Positions 12,630 through 37,713 are shown, counted from the first letter of the stretch. The stretch: 64,000 nt of DNA from Castor canadensis (GCF_047511655.1 NC_133399.1:1119333-1183332); one strand, 5' to 3'. Notes: a model not told the origin generated them from the sequence alone. Numbers and translations are program-made.

Positions 12630-12745
12630 CCTCCCCCAGCTAAGACAGGGTCTCACTGTGCTGCCCAGGTTGGCCTGGCACTCAGTAGCTTCCTGCCCCT
12701 CCCCGAGTGCTGGGCTCACAAGTGTGGTCACTGTGCCTGGCTTCG
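12630..12745 (-). repeat. B1-like SINE
   Basis: 'gacagggtctcactgtgc' and 'aggttggcctggcactc'. Confidence 0.7.
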
Positions 12746-14156
12746 TGTACACCATTTTCATCTGCTCTGTCACCGTGTGTCACTGTGCACAGACCCAATT
12801 TGCTGCTGCTGGTGATGCAAGCCCCAAAGTTACGAGGAGCACTCCAGGGAGACGTCACACCCGTAGTGGGCCAGTGTCCCATGCTAGGGTCCACGTCCGC
12901 CCGGGAGCGCACGGCGTTCCTCCTCGCCCTATCCCTCTCTGTCAGGCCCTCAGATTCGTGATCCCAGGTTGAGACCAGGACGTTAGGCTTTGTAAATCAT
13001 GCAGGGGCCCCTTGGATCGCCCTGGCCCAGACACAGCTTCCGCTGGCCTCTTCCAGGCTCATGGGAGCCAGCGGGGGGGCGGGGGTGGGGGGGCTGCCTT
13101 CCCCCAAGTTCAAGGCTGGAGGTCCTCTGGCCCGGCAGCCTGCAGCATGACTCGTTCACCAGAGTCCCCACCCTGGTGGTCCTGACTCCGACCTCTGTCC
13201 CCATGTCTTGTTGTGCCATGTACTCAGCTGTGACTGCCAGCCTTCTCCCAGGACAAAGTCTCCCCGCTGGACTCAGTGCCCAGGGCCCAGCCCCTTCATC
13301 TCAGCCCCAGAGGCTGTGCCAGCCTTTCGGCCCCGAGCTGCTCTGTGTTCAGGGTCGTGTTCTGCAGGGCTCTGCGAGCTGCTCTCTGGGTGTGTGGGTT
13401 AAGCAACACCCTGGTTAAGGACATATGGTTGCCATCAGAGTCACTGGGGACGAAACAGCCTCGTCGAGCCTGGTGTTGGGGGCCGGGCTCCGTGGAGAAG
13501 GGTCAGCTGTGACTTTGGCCTCCTGCACTGGGACTGCACTCCTTCTGCCCTTGGGCTTGGCCAGCCTGCTTTGGGTGTCATGTCACCAGGAGGGGTGACC
13601 AAGCAGCTGTGACACGCCAGTCACTGGCAGCTGTGATCTCCCCTGGTCCTCAGCCCAGCACGGCCAGCACTAGCTGGGTGGCCCTTGCCTCAAGCAAGCC
13701 CAGCCTGCCCCAGGCTCCCCATCTGGAAAGCAGAATGGAGCCTCCCCAGTCCACTGTGTGAATGACAGGATGCAGGGCTGCTGGCTTTCTCACCCCTACA
13801 TGCAGGCCCAGGTCCCTGGGAAGGCTTTTGCCTAAGTTGGGCAGCTGCTTGGCCCCAGAAGGCCCCTATTTGAGGAGGGGAGCAGGTGAGGGTGGGGTGC
13901 ACCCTGAATCCCAAGCAGAACACAGCCCCTGCACGAGGCTGCCTTCCCAGCCCTTGGCATGGAGCCCTGGGACAGTGATCTGGAGAAGCCAACTGGCCCG
14001 GAGGAGCCAGATTACCAGAGCATCCCTGGACAGCCACACATCCCAAGCTGTCCCTGAAGCCCTGGGCGTGGCCTAGAAGCTGTTCTTCACTAAGCACTTC
14101 TCTCTCTGGCTTCTTACTTGTAAATAATTGTATATTCAAAAATCTGCAAGGAGGGC

Positions 14157-14466
14157 ACAGCGGCATGTGGAAATGAGCCTGTGGTCCCAGCTGCTAGGGA
14201 GGCTGAGGAGGATCGCTTGAGCCCAGGAACTGAGGCCAGCCTGGGCCACAGAGCCACGGGGCACGACCCCATCTTCTGTAACTTGTGGAGCTGGGGTTTG
14301 AACTCAGGGCCCACACCTTGCGCCACTCCACCAGCCCTTTCTTGTAATGGGTTTTTTTGAAATAGGGTCTTGGGAACTATTTGCCGGGGCTGGCTCTGAA
14401 CCTCGATCCTCCTGATCTCTGCCTCCTGAGCAGCTGGGATTACAGGCGGGAGCCTCCAGCGCCCGG
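14157..14466. repeat. B1-like SINE (+) abutting composite SINE (-)
   Basis: + copy at 14157-14278 ('gaggccagcctgggcca'); minus copy at 14285-14466 ('gtttgaactcagggccc', 'agctgggattacaggcgg'). Confidence 0.8.
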
Positions 14467-14884
14467 CCCCAGTAATGACATCTTAAATCAGTGCTGCGAG
14501 CCAGAAAGCCAGTGCTAATGCCACCCTGGTTGCTGGTGTCCCCATGTTCTCACTTGGGTCAAGTTCTCCTGTCTCCTCTGACCTGGGACTGTGCCTCAGG
14601 TCTTCCTACTTGTCACGACCTTGACATTGGCGTGTTGGGGGAAGAACCACTACGGTTGTGGATCCAGCGTCCCCCGAGGTGTTCCACCTGCTCCCAGCTC
14701 AAGGCTGTTTGTGGAGGGCGGGTCCATAGTGCATCACGGGCCTGCTGGCCTTGACGGGGGTCTGCCAGGCTTCTGCTCCAGGGACCTCACTAAGCTCTCT
14801 GCGAGGAGGCGCTCACACACCACACTACGCCTTCTTTCTCATCGTGCGTCCATCCACTCATCTGAGCATCCGTCTGCTCGTCAC

Positions 14885-15172
14885 TTTTATTTTTTTCTTC
14901 TTTTTTTGAGACAGCCTTGCTATGCAGCCCAGGCTGGCCTGGAACTCGAGATTGTCCTGCCCGCCCCTCCCCCGTGGGGGGGTCACAGGCCAGCTCTGGC
15001 CTTGCCTGTGGCCTCTTTAAAAGTAAATTTTAAAGCCGGGTGCCAGTGGCTCACGCCTGTAATCCCAGCTACTCAGGAGGCAGAGATCAGGAGGATCAAG
15101 GTTCAAAGCCAGTCTGGCCAAGTAGTTCTCAGGACCCCATCTTGAAAATACCCTTCACAAAAAACTGGCTGG
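14885..15172. repeat. B1 monomer (-) then composite SINE (+)
   Basis: Minus copy ends near 14985; + copy opens 'gccgggtgccagtggctc' at about 15033 and lacks a full ID half. Confidence 0.8.
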
Positions 15173-15559
15173 GGGGCTGAAGCCCAGACGAGATGAGAGC
15201 TGAGCGCCCGGGCTGATCGTGGGACAGTGTCCCCCATCACATGGCCAGGCTGTGTGTCACCGGGGCCTGTGGGACCTGGCAGAGTTTGCGCAGGCCACAG
15301 CTCCACAGGCTGTGTTGCTCTTATCCCAGGAAGCTGAGAACGCAGTGCCAGGGCGCAGGGCGCCTGTGCCCCAGGGTCCTCCGTGGTTTTCTAGAATCGG
15401 CATTTAAGAGCAAATTTGCACCCCTGGCCCAACCGCCTCATCTCCCGGCCCCCACGCCTGCCTTATTTCTGTCTTTGCTGTGTTGGGGACGGTACTCCAG
15501 GTGGCACATGCTGGGCAAATGCTCTAGCACTGAGGTCCTGTGTTATATAATACACCTTT

Positions 15560-15660
15560 ACTGGACTGGCGGGGTGGCTCAAGCTGCAGAGTACCGCCCT
15601 AGCAATCGTGAAGCCCAAAGTTCAAATTCAGTATTGTCCCCCCCCCCAAAAAAAAAAAAG
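15560..15660 (+). repeat. ID-like SINE
   Basis: 'gtggctcaagctgcagagta', 'aagttcaaattcag', then C and A runs. Confidence 0.7.
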
Positions 15661-15689
15661 AGCACTGTTCACTCATCATGGCTGCACCA

Positions 15690-15950
15690 TTCCTCACGAG
15701 GGGGCAGCGCATGGTGGAGCAGCCGCTCCCGTCATGGTAGCCAGGAAGCAAAGAGAGAGAAGGGACGAGGGCCCCAATATCCCCTTCAAGGTCACACCCC
15801 CAGTGAGCCAACTTCCTCCCTCCAGGCCTCACCTCCTAACGGTCCCACCACCTCCCAGTACCATCCCACACTGGAGACCAAGCCTTTGGCAATGGGCCTT
15901 TGCGGGGACAGTCCACATCCAAACTACAGCAGGTGCCATCACCCCAATCC
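15690..15950 (+). repeat. Unclassified interspersed repeat, copy 1
   Basis: 'gtcccaccacctcccagta', 'ggagaccaagcctttgg' and 'ccacatccaaactacagcag' are shared with 35290-35525. Confidence 0.5.
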
Positions 15951-16599
15951 ACCCCAGCTCTGGGTCATCTGAACTGCCCAGCACTGGGGCGCATGCTGGC
16001 TCCTGTCTCTGGGCACGACACCAAGGTCCCACCTGAGCCATCTGCTCCGAGTTCCCAGGGCCTGAGCTGTCAGACTCTCGGAGCACTGCCACCTGTGGAA
16101 GCTCTTATCCCAAACTCAAGATAGGATCTCCCAGTTCCCGGGAGTGGCAAGGGAGGGAGGTGTGCTGGCCGCCACCTGGCTGCGGCCACCTGCTCATTGC
16201 CTGGGGACAGCAAGTAGCTGACTTCTTTCTCAGGCCATCTGGCCAAAGATGCAGCCACACCCAGGCTGCCTGGCCCTGATTCTCCAATGTAACTGCTATC
16301 CGTGCCTGTGACCAGATCTGGCAGGTGCATCTGGGTCCCCAGTGCTGGGGTGGGTTGAAGGGGATTCAGGGCACCCCACAGGCTGGTAGGAAGACCAAAG
16401 GTGGCCCCGGCAGCTGGTGGCAGGCCGTGGCTGGTTTGTATGTTAGGAGCAGTTTTCACCTTACGGGATTATTGTGATCAAACAGAGAACCCTATACTCC
16501 CATACCAGCTCACCTCAGTGAGGCCTCACACCAGCATGGTACCTCTGTCACCATTACTGAGCCCGTATGGAGACATAAGAACAGGTGCACATGATCGGT

Positions 16600-16772
16600 G
16601 CAATTTTTGGCGGCACTGGGATTTGAACTCAGGACCTCACACCTGCCAGGCAGGCGCTCTACCATTTGAGCCATGCCACCAGCCCTTTTGCTGGCGGCCT
16701 GCCATGACCACGACCTTCCTCCTACCTCCTGAGTAGATGGAACTACAGGCAGGCACCACCATGCCTGGCTTG
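16600..16772 (-). repeat. Composite SINE, short
   Basis: 'gatttgaactcaggacct' and 'ctctaccatttgagccat'. Confidence 0.75.
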
Positions 16773-17290
16773 ACACATGCAATTTAAAATATACACATTT
16801 TTTTCAGTCTGTAGTCTGGGTGAATCTGAGGATTTGGAGCCGGCAGACATGGAGCGTTGCCCAGACTGTCACCATGCCATGACTTTCTGTGGCCAGGGTT
16901 GCCCGTGACCCCCTGGCTGAGCTGCCTGTGCTGAGTATCTCCACTCAGAGTCATTCTCACACCCTGTTTCTGTACCAGTCCCTAAGGGGTGGGGTGTGCG
17001 TTTGCCCGGCCTCCTCTGCTTCGACTGCCTCTTCTCCCCGTTCCTTTCTCTAGTCACTCGTTCCTGCGTGTCAGTTTGGGGTCATGGAGATTAGGTTTAT
17101 CCTTTACATTATAACCCACGCCTGTCTTTCCTCTTGTGGTTCAGATCGTTCCACTTGGTCGTCGGGAGCCTTTCACTTGGCTCCACTTCCCCTGACCCCC
17201 ATCACTTCTGGCTTCTGGTGTTGAACGTGTCCTTTCCCTCTGTACCTCACAGAGTTCCCGTTCACCCTCCTATTTCCTATCCCTCTCATT

Positions 17291-17763
17291 TTGTTGTTGT
17301 TTTTTTGCGGTGCTGGAGATGAGCCCAGGATCTCACCCAGGCCCACTCTCCACCTGAGCCGTACTCCAAAACTGCCTGCATTGTTTTAAACCATGGGCAC
17401 TGAGCATCTCAGTCCCTCAGGGTACCTTCAGGGCCACCCACAGGGGACCGAGATGTGTGTGGGCCTTGGGAGACCCTTTACTGCAGAGCAAGCAGTGGTG
17501 CCAGAAGAAAAAGTACCTTTTCTTTCTTTCATTCTTTTTTTTTTTTTTTTGGTGGGACTGGGATTTGAACTCAGGGCTTTACACTTGCAAAGCGGGTGCT
17601 CTACCGCTTGAGCCACTCCTCCAGTCTGTTTGGCTCTGGTTACTTTGCAGATGGGGGTAGGTCTCATGAACTATTTGCCCAGGCTGACCTTGAACTGAGA
17701 TCCTCCTGATCTCAGCCTCCCAAGTAGCCAAAATTATAGGCATGAGCCACCAGCACCCAGCCT
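17291..17763 (-). repeat. ID-like piece and composite SINE
   Basis: Composite copy at 17530-17763 is complete ('gatttgaactcagggctt', 'ctcccaagtagcc'). Confidence 0.8.
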
Positions 17764-18219
17764 GAAAGAGTCCTTTTCCAAACGTGTCTTGGTGGCCGGT
17801 GACTCCAGGCAAGGTCCCCCTGGAAGGCATCGTGCAGCCTGGTAATTGTCCTAATGCTCATTGAGTCTGGGAAGGTGGGCCCCCCAGCCTGTCCCCATGC
17901 CATCATTCTGTCTGCTGAGTGACTTCAGTGGCCTCTTCCCCTCTCTGCTTTACTTGAACCAGGTTAAGGAACTGACTGTGAGAATCACATGCAGGAAGTG
18001 ACAGAAAGGCCTTTGTCAGCGATGAAGCAAGCAGCCCTGGGGACAGTGGCATCAGAAAGCGAGAGAGGGTGCCCTCTCCATGTAGGGGGCTGAAGCCAGG
18101 TTGGGGACAGGCCACCCAGTCCTCGGGAGGAGTAGTCACCAACCACTGGGGCTGGCCTCGTCTCACTCAGCCCTTCTCGCTCCCCAGGACCGAGTCCCCG
18201 CTGTCCGAGCAGGCCTGGG

Positions 18220-24245
<6,026 letters not shown>

Positions 24246-25350
24246 GCCACCGCGGCGCGAGCGCGGCCGGCCAGGGCGCCCCGACGACCAAGCGGGCCGC
24301 GGGCGCGAAGCGGGCGCGCCCTTGCAGAGCGGTGAGCGCAGTGCTGGGACGAGCGCTGCGGGTCGCGGCGGTCCCCTCCCCGTCCTCCGGGGACTGGCGC
24401 CGGTTGCCCAGGTGTCACCCAAGAGGCCCTGGAGCGGTCAGCACCGCCTCCTGTCCTGTGACGTGCGTGCCGCCGTCTGGATTCTAGTGACCCCCGTGCA
24501 CACTAGGCTCTGAGCCGCTCTTCCCGCTCAGTCCTTTGGGCCAGCGCCCTTGACACTGGCTGGCCCTGCCTCTCCCGCGCCAGCCTTGGTCCCCGAGGCC
24601 CTGTCCTGACGGCCTTGGGCACACCCTAGCCTCCAGGGCAGGGTGGGGCCCAGGAGCAGGGCTTCCTGGCTGTTCCCACCTGTCTGGCACATGGCCTTCC
24701 CCGAGGGTCCCACTGGGTCGTGTCCCCCCCCCACAACTGTTAGGCACAGCGACAGGAAGCCACTTCAGAGGCGGCTCACACCAACCTGGGGATGTCCAGC
24801 GCCCAGGCCACCCCTCCAGGCCCAGAAACTCCCTTGCCACCAGTAGCGTTGATGGAGGCGGGTGGCCCTGGCCTCCGCACACCCTGACACCGTCTTGCTG
24901 GCTCAGCAGCCACCTGGCACAGGGACCTGGGCAGTCGGAGCTGTCTCCGGACGTTTCCAGTGGTGGCCTGTGTTTAATGTCCCTCTCGCCTTTCTGTCCT
25001 TGCCACGAGCCTGGTGTGAGGACTCCTCTGGCCTTCCTCACCTCTGTCCCTGATGGCTGGGAGGGACTGTCCTTTGAGGCACAGTTGTCACCCAGCAGGA
25101 AAGGCTGGGACCCCCACGGGGAGTCAGGAGGGGCCCACCCCAGGCAGGTGACAGCAAATGGCTGGCCAGACGGGAGGGGAAGGCCGAGGGTCCCTGGTCC
25201 TGCTGGCCCACGTCCCTCCCTCGGGGGCCTGGCTGGGCTCACCCCGCCCCGCTGGCCGCTGGTCGGGAGTTCTATTTTGATGCCATGAAGTCACTTTGTT
25301 TATATATAATGTTTATATATTTTAAAGACTTGTGCCAAGAGAGTATATTT

Positions 25351-25356
25351 AATAAA
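25351..25356 (+). terminator. SLC25A42: SLC25A42 poly(A) signal AATAAA
   Basis: A canonical AATAAA in an AT-rich patch about 1.1 kb after the stop at 24243-24245. The intervening 3' UTR is free of SINEs and open to neither strand's exons. Confidence 0.8.
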
Positions 25357-25374
25357 AATTTAAACTCCTGTTCT

Positions 25375-26530
25375 CCACTCTTCTTCCTGCAAACAGCTGG
25401 GGTTAACATGTTTCATTTCCTTTTTAAATTTGTTCCTTTGTTTTTGTTTTTGTGGGCCAGGGTCTTCCTGTGCCCAGCCTCCTGCCTCGACCTCCCTCCC
25501 TCCCTCGTGCTGGAGCGCAGGCACTGCCGTCCAGTGGCCTTGTTTTGGCTCTTGTGCCCATGCGCAGTGCGTCCGCAGTAACTGGTGGCGTAGCTTTTGC
25601 ACTGCGTTTGCCTAGCCTCAGCCTGGGTGCTGGAATCACAGCCTGTGCCACCACACCTCCACCCAGCCTGGGGACCTCCCTGCGGGCTGTCCTCTGCCAC
25701 CTGCTCATTGGTAACCCTGTCTTCACGTCCCCATCCCTGGAGTCAGCACCCAGGCAGACCACAGCCCTGAGTCAGGGCTTGTCCCCACGTCCGGGACAAG
25801 TCTGGGGGGACCTACCCAAAGCCGGCCAGAAACGCCAGTATTCCTGCAAAGACATCCGTGCCCTCACCAGCCCGTTTGATCTTCAGTGCTCTACCTGTGA
25901 ATGACCAGGAGCGGTGGTGCGGCCTCCAACCTCAGTCCTCCTGATCTCAGCCTCTCAAGTAGCTAAGATTCTAGACGGGAGCCACTGGGGCCTGGCTTAA
26001 AGGTTTTACAAAAAGAGGTGGTGGGACCTTTAAGAGCTGCTGAGGCCGTGGGGGGGGGGGGAGTCCTGCTGTCACCAGTGGGACCCCCTCTCAGGAGCCC
26101 CATCTTCCCGCACCTCCTCTGCACGGACGCCTTGCTGCTTCACCGTGGCCTTGCCCTCCTCCATCGCTGGACGCGAGCTCTCTGGGGTTTTTTATTGCTT
26201 TGCTTATTTGTCAGTACTGGGGTTTGAACTCAGGGCCTCACCCTTGCCAGGCAGGTGCTCTACCACTTGTGCCATGTCCCCACTTTTTTTTTTTTTTTGC
26301 AGTGCTGGGGACGTGACATTCAGGGTCCCACACATGCTAGGCAGGTGCACCCCCCGACCTCCCCCCTGCATTTGTGCCTTTCTCCAATCCGCCTTGAGCT
26401 TTTCCTCACCCGCTTGCCCTTCCTTTCCTTCACCCCTTCTCCTCTTCCTCCTCCCAGGCCGTGCGGTCACCCGGCCCTGCAGGAAGCCATCACCTGTGCG
26501 TGCCACTCCCCACGCCCCTGGGATCCCATT
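25375..26530. other. Intergenic gap between the 3' ends of SLC25A42 and TMEM161A
   Basis: It contains degenerate minus-strand SINEs and a C/T-rich stretch. No exon is supported. Confidence 0.6.
25900..26365 (-). repeat. Degenerate SINEs in the SLC25A42/TMEM161A gap
   Basis: Reversed 7SL at 25900-25998; ID halves at 26190-26280 and 26285-26365. Confidence 0.7.
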
Positions 26531-26549
26531 TGAAAACGCTGCTTTCTCC

Positions 26550-26555
26550 TTTATT
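26550..26555 (-). terminator. TMEM161A: TMEM161A poly(A) signal AATAAA
   Basis: TTTATT on the + strand, about 220 bp beyond the stop codon at 26778-26780. SLC25A42 ends about 1.2 kb away, so the two genes are tail to tail. Confidence 0.75.
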
Positions 26556-26777
26556 CATCCAGAGGGCAGCTGCCACTCAAACCTTGCATGCACACGCTTG
26601 GCGACAACAGTGGCTTGCCTGGGGCAGGGGAGCCAGTTCCCAGGAGTCCACAGGGGGTCAGGGCCAGGCACCGTGGTGAGGGGGACATGGGCAGCGGGAG
26701 CCCGTCTTGCAGCTGGGGACACCGAGGCACACTGAGTCCACAGCTGAGGGCCCGACCTCAGGCCCACGAGGGCGGCG

Positions 26778-34276
<7,499 letters not shown>

Positions 34277-34278
<2 letters not shown>

Positions 34279-34400
34279 GTCGCCGGCCCGAGTGCAGGGA
34301 GAGTACCCACCGTTTTGAGGCTAGGGCACGCTGCAAAAGTCCAACCAATCAGAACCTCGCTCTTGTCTGACGAGCAGCCCGTATAACCAATCAGTAGGCT
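34277..34400 (-). promoter_or_regulatory. TMEM161A: TMEM161A promoter and 5' UTR, two CCAAT sites
   Basis: CCAAT occurs at 34345-34349 and 34387-34391 on the + strand (ATTGG in the gene's sense), 42 bp apart and 70-115 bp upstream of the ATG. Exon 1 probably starts between 34300 and 34330. There is no TATA box. Confidence 0.55.
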
Positions 34401-34448
34401 GAGAGCCAGCAAATCACAAGGTACGGGGAGGTGTCGGTTGCGCGCGTT

Positions 34449-34470
34449 GCATGCTGGAAGTTGTAGTTCT
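34449..34470 (-). promoter_or_regulatory. ZNF143-type (SBS) site upstream of TMEM161A
   Basis: On the minus strand the site carries ACTACAACTTCC followed by CAGCATGC, very close to the ZNF143/THAP11 consensus (ACTACAATTCCCAGCATGC-like). It sits about 170 bp upstream of the start codon, the usual position for this element in CpG promoters. Confidence 0.6.
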
Positions 34471-34644
34471 AGTGCGTCACATGCGCTCAGATCACTGTGT
34501 CCTGGACTCCTGTGTAGTAGGAATCTATCTATGAAACTCCTGCACCGACCTTGCAAGTCTGCAGTGAAGACATTATTCATCCAAACACCGTCGGAACTCC
34601 CCTTGATCAAGAGCATTCAGTAGCTTCCACTGACCCAAGTATTC

Positions 34645-34825
34645 TTTTTCTTTTTTTTTTTTTTGGGTGGGGCGAGGGACGGGGTTGGGTTTTGAATTCA
34701 GGGCCTCACACTTGCAAAGCAGGTGCTCTACCGCTTGAGCCACAATTCCAGCTCGTTTTCCCTGGGCTCGCCTTGAACCTTGATCCTCCCCATCTCAGCC
34801 TCCCAAGTAGCTAGTATCATCACAT
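34645..34825 (-). repeat. Composite SINE near TMEM161A promoter
   Basis: 'ttttgaattcagggcctc' and 'tctcagcctcccaagtagc'. Confidence 0.8.
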
Positions 34826-35289
34826 CGCCCCAAGGAGAAGGGTGAGTTCAGTACAATGAGACATTTTGAGGGAAAAAAGACCACATTCACATACTTTTTA
34901 TTACAACACCTCGGTGTAATTGTTTTATTGTTGCTGTTGACCTCTGCTGTGCCTACTTTATACACTAAACTCTGTCATAGCTATCTTGTATAGGGGAATG
35001 ACAGATCTTTGGGATCTGGTACTAGCCAGGCTTTTGGAAATCCAGTGGGGGTTTTCTTGAGACATGGCCCCTGTGGATGAGGGGACCACTGCTCTCTGTC
35101 CTTTGCTCCTTGTTCAGTCCTTCTGTTCCACACTGGATGTGACTTCATTTCACCCTGCAGGGGACAAATCCATGTCCCCCACCCTACAACGTGTGACTCA
35201 CCCATCTTCCCATCCCTGTGACAAAAAAACAAGGGACAATCAACCCTTGTTGGAAGGGAGAGTAGGAAGAGTGGACTAGCTGTGCTGCT

Positions 35290-35525
35290 TTGGGCCTGTG
35301 GTGAGCTGGTCCATCATGGCAGGAGCACATGGCAGACAGGAAGCAAAGTCAGGAAAAGGAAATGGTCTTCAAATCCATGCCCCACCCCATGACCTCACTT
35401 CCTCCCACCAAGCTCCACCCGTTAAAGTTCCCACCACCTCCCAAAAGCCCACAGGCTGGGGACCAAGCCTTCTATACATGGCCCTTTGGGGGACACCCCA
35501 GATCCAGAACATAGGATTGGCCATC
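35290..35525 (+). repeat. Unclassified interspersed repeat, copy 2
   Basis: It shares 'cacttcctcccacc', 'ttcccaccacctcccaa' and 'ggggaccaagccttct' with 15690-15950, including 'gccctttgggggaca'. Confidence 0.5.
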
Positions 35526-35939
35526 CTTGGCAGTCCGTACTCTGTCCACAGTGGACATTGTACGTCCTTAATGCAGGTCTGACTGTCTCACTGGCTGTTT
35601 CTGGGGATCAGCTCTTCAGCTCTGATCTCCATTGTTATGCCTGGGCCTAGGCCTGGGCCACTTTAAGTGACTAAACTCCTGGAAGACTTGGGGTCCATTG
35701 AATGGTGGAGTTCTTATGCATTCCTGTTTATATTTTATTTTATCTTTGCGTGCCCACCAGGAAGTCACAGCTCACAGTGATTTCACGAAAGGCGTTTTTG
35801 ACTTGGTTGCCGCGGGTTGAATTCAAAGCGCACCGCCAGCGCCACCTGGTGCCAGATGAAGGAAGTGCAGCCTCCCAGGGATGGGGTCTCAGAGCCAAGC
35901 CCATCCTCCCTGGTCTCCCACCCCCCCCCAAAAAAAGCA

Positions 35940-36712
35940 CCCAGTTTTTTAATTTGTTTCTTTGGATCAGGGTCTCACGATGTTGTTTCGCAGACTGTCC
36001 TCAAATTCCTGGGCTCAGTAGCTGGGACCTCAGGTGCACCCCCACCCCCAAACGCCCCCTCCCGGCCTACATTTTAATGAATATCGCACCGGGCGTGGAC
36101 TCCAGAGACTGTCCGGCTCCCTGGCCACCGAGAGTGAGATCCAGGAGTGAGGAAGAAGCGCCCTCTGGCTGTGCCTCAGTTTCCCCCAAGGCATCTGCTG
36201 CCATGGTCCTAACCCTAATCCTCCTCCTCGGTCCCTAATCCTGCGTCTGGTTCCCTGAGATGCTGTGACGGTGACACCCTGGTGGGAGTTCACTGGGTGG
36301 CGTGTTTGCTCTTCACCCCATGTGGACTTCTGGCGTGCACAATGTGGGCTCCCGTACCGCTTCCACCCAGGCACATGCTTCCCTTCACGCCCACCCTGGG
36401 GGCTTGGTGGGCCTGCTTCCAAACAACCAGTCACCTCCTGTCCACCTCCCGCCTTCTTAGCCCTTGATCCCCCAAATCTATGTCCCCCAGAGCCCTGGGG
36501 GAGGCGCTTGTACACGTTTTTCAATGCTGGGGATAAACTCAGAGCCTTGTGCACATCAGGCAAGCACTGCAAACTGAGCTGCACCCCAGGTTTCCTTTCA
36601 GAGTCTCACTGTGGAGCCTGGGCTGGCCTGGAACTCAGATCCTCTTGCCTCAGCCTCCCAGGTGCCGGGATTACAGGCGTGGCCCGCCGTGCCCTGTGGC
36701 TTGGCACTTGTA
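35940..36712 (-). repeat. Scattered B1 and ID SINE pieces
   Basis: B1-like at 35940-36045; ID at 36515-36590; B1 at 36590-36712 ('gctggcctggaactcag'). Confidence 0.65.
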
Positions 36713-37281
36713 GGGGGCTGGGTGGAGGTGACTGAGCCAGAGATGGATTTTCGGTGGGGACAGCTGCACAATTCAGCTGCCTCTTAAGGTTGAAGTGAGC
36801 TCCAGAGGGGTGAGTGGGGCAGGGTAGGGGTCAGATCTCTGAGTGTCCTAAAGATCCCACAGAGGCCACCTTGGGGTGCTTTTCTAGGAACACCCTGTGG
36901 TTCCTGGATACCCTGGCTGCCCTCGTGTAGGGGACAGGCCCTGGGTACAGCGTGTGTCCCCAAAGTGGGTGTACATGCACCCTGCTTCTGAGCCTGGGGC
37001 ACAAGGAAATTGCTGGTCAAGGGACCCCACATTCACCACCACGGCTGCACCCCAGCCTGGGGGCTTCATGAGCCCAGAACCCGACACCCCTAGGAGCCAC
37101 CCTGGCCGGGCCAGGGGCTGTGGGGAGCCTAGCCTCCCCTACAGGTGTCCCCTGGCTACCCCTCTCAGCATGGACTTCTGCAGGGAGCACCCCAGACTAA
37201 GACCAGCAGGAAGGGGTGGGGGATCCCCTTCTGAGCAGTGTCTGAGAGTGACCACAGCCCAGGCACATGGGCACCACGTGT

Positions 37282-37287
37282 TTTATT
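37282..37287 (-). terminator. MEF2B: MEF2B poly(A) signal AATAAA
   Basis: TTTATT on the + strand, 159 bp past the first-frame stop. The TAA of the second frame lies within it. Confidence 0.8.
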
Positions 37288-37671
37288 GGTGCTCACAAGC
37301 GGGAAGGGGGACAGAGCCCCCTGTGTGCACCTGAACTCGGGAGCTCCTCCCCAGCCCCCACCATGAACGGGGACCACTGAGTCTTCTCTGCCGAGGCCAG
37401 AGGGGGCTGGCCAGGTCCCCGGGCGCCCTCACCATCCGGGGGTCACTATCGGGGCCACCCATCGGCCGAGGGCAGCCGTCGCAGTGTGGGCGCTGGCCGC
37501 AGGGGCTCAGCCAGAGGCCGGGCGAGGAGCAGCGGATAGGGGAAGGTCTTGGGAAAGTCGCCAGGTCCCCCAGGAGCGGGTGACAGGCGTTCAGACTTGA
37601 TGCTGACTGGGGGCGTCGGTGGGGAGGCTCCACGGGTGGGGGGGCCCTCCTCACCCAGGCTGCGGCCCCCA
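37283..37671 (-). CDS. MEF2B: MEF2B last exon, alternative reading frame used when exon 7 is skipped
   Basis: If exon 6 (ending at 38212, phase 1) joins directly to 37671, the last exon is read one frame over. It opens [13 protein letters not shown] and contains [10 protein letters not shown] and [13 protein letters not shown], ending at TAA 37285-37283. Human MEF2B canonical protein has the same kind of tail (VGAEAWARR, QSASSL, RPSPIPCSSPG), as I recall it. The isoform would be 383 aa. The terminal exon is thus open in two frames over about 225 nt. Confidence 0.8.
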
Positions 37672-37681
37672 CTGTAATCGG

Positions 37682-37713
<32 letters not shown>

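Larger units (their letters stand above)
1134..18187 (+). other. SLC25A42 intron 1: repeats, no supported gene
   Basis: This 17 kb interval holds many SINEs (listed singly), pieces that look like old LINE-1 and C-rich low-complexity sequence near 1300-1680. All open frames in it are short, lack recognisable domains and cross SINE sequence. I see no additional gene. Confidence 0.6.
34400..37260. other. Intergenic interval between TMEM161A promoter and MEF2B 3' end
   Basis: It contains SINEs, one unclassified repeat (35290-35525) and the ZNF143-type site. The remaining sequence, about 36100-36500 and 36720-37250, has no supported gene. Confidence 0.6.
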
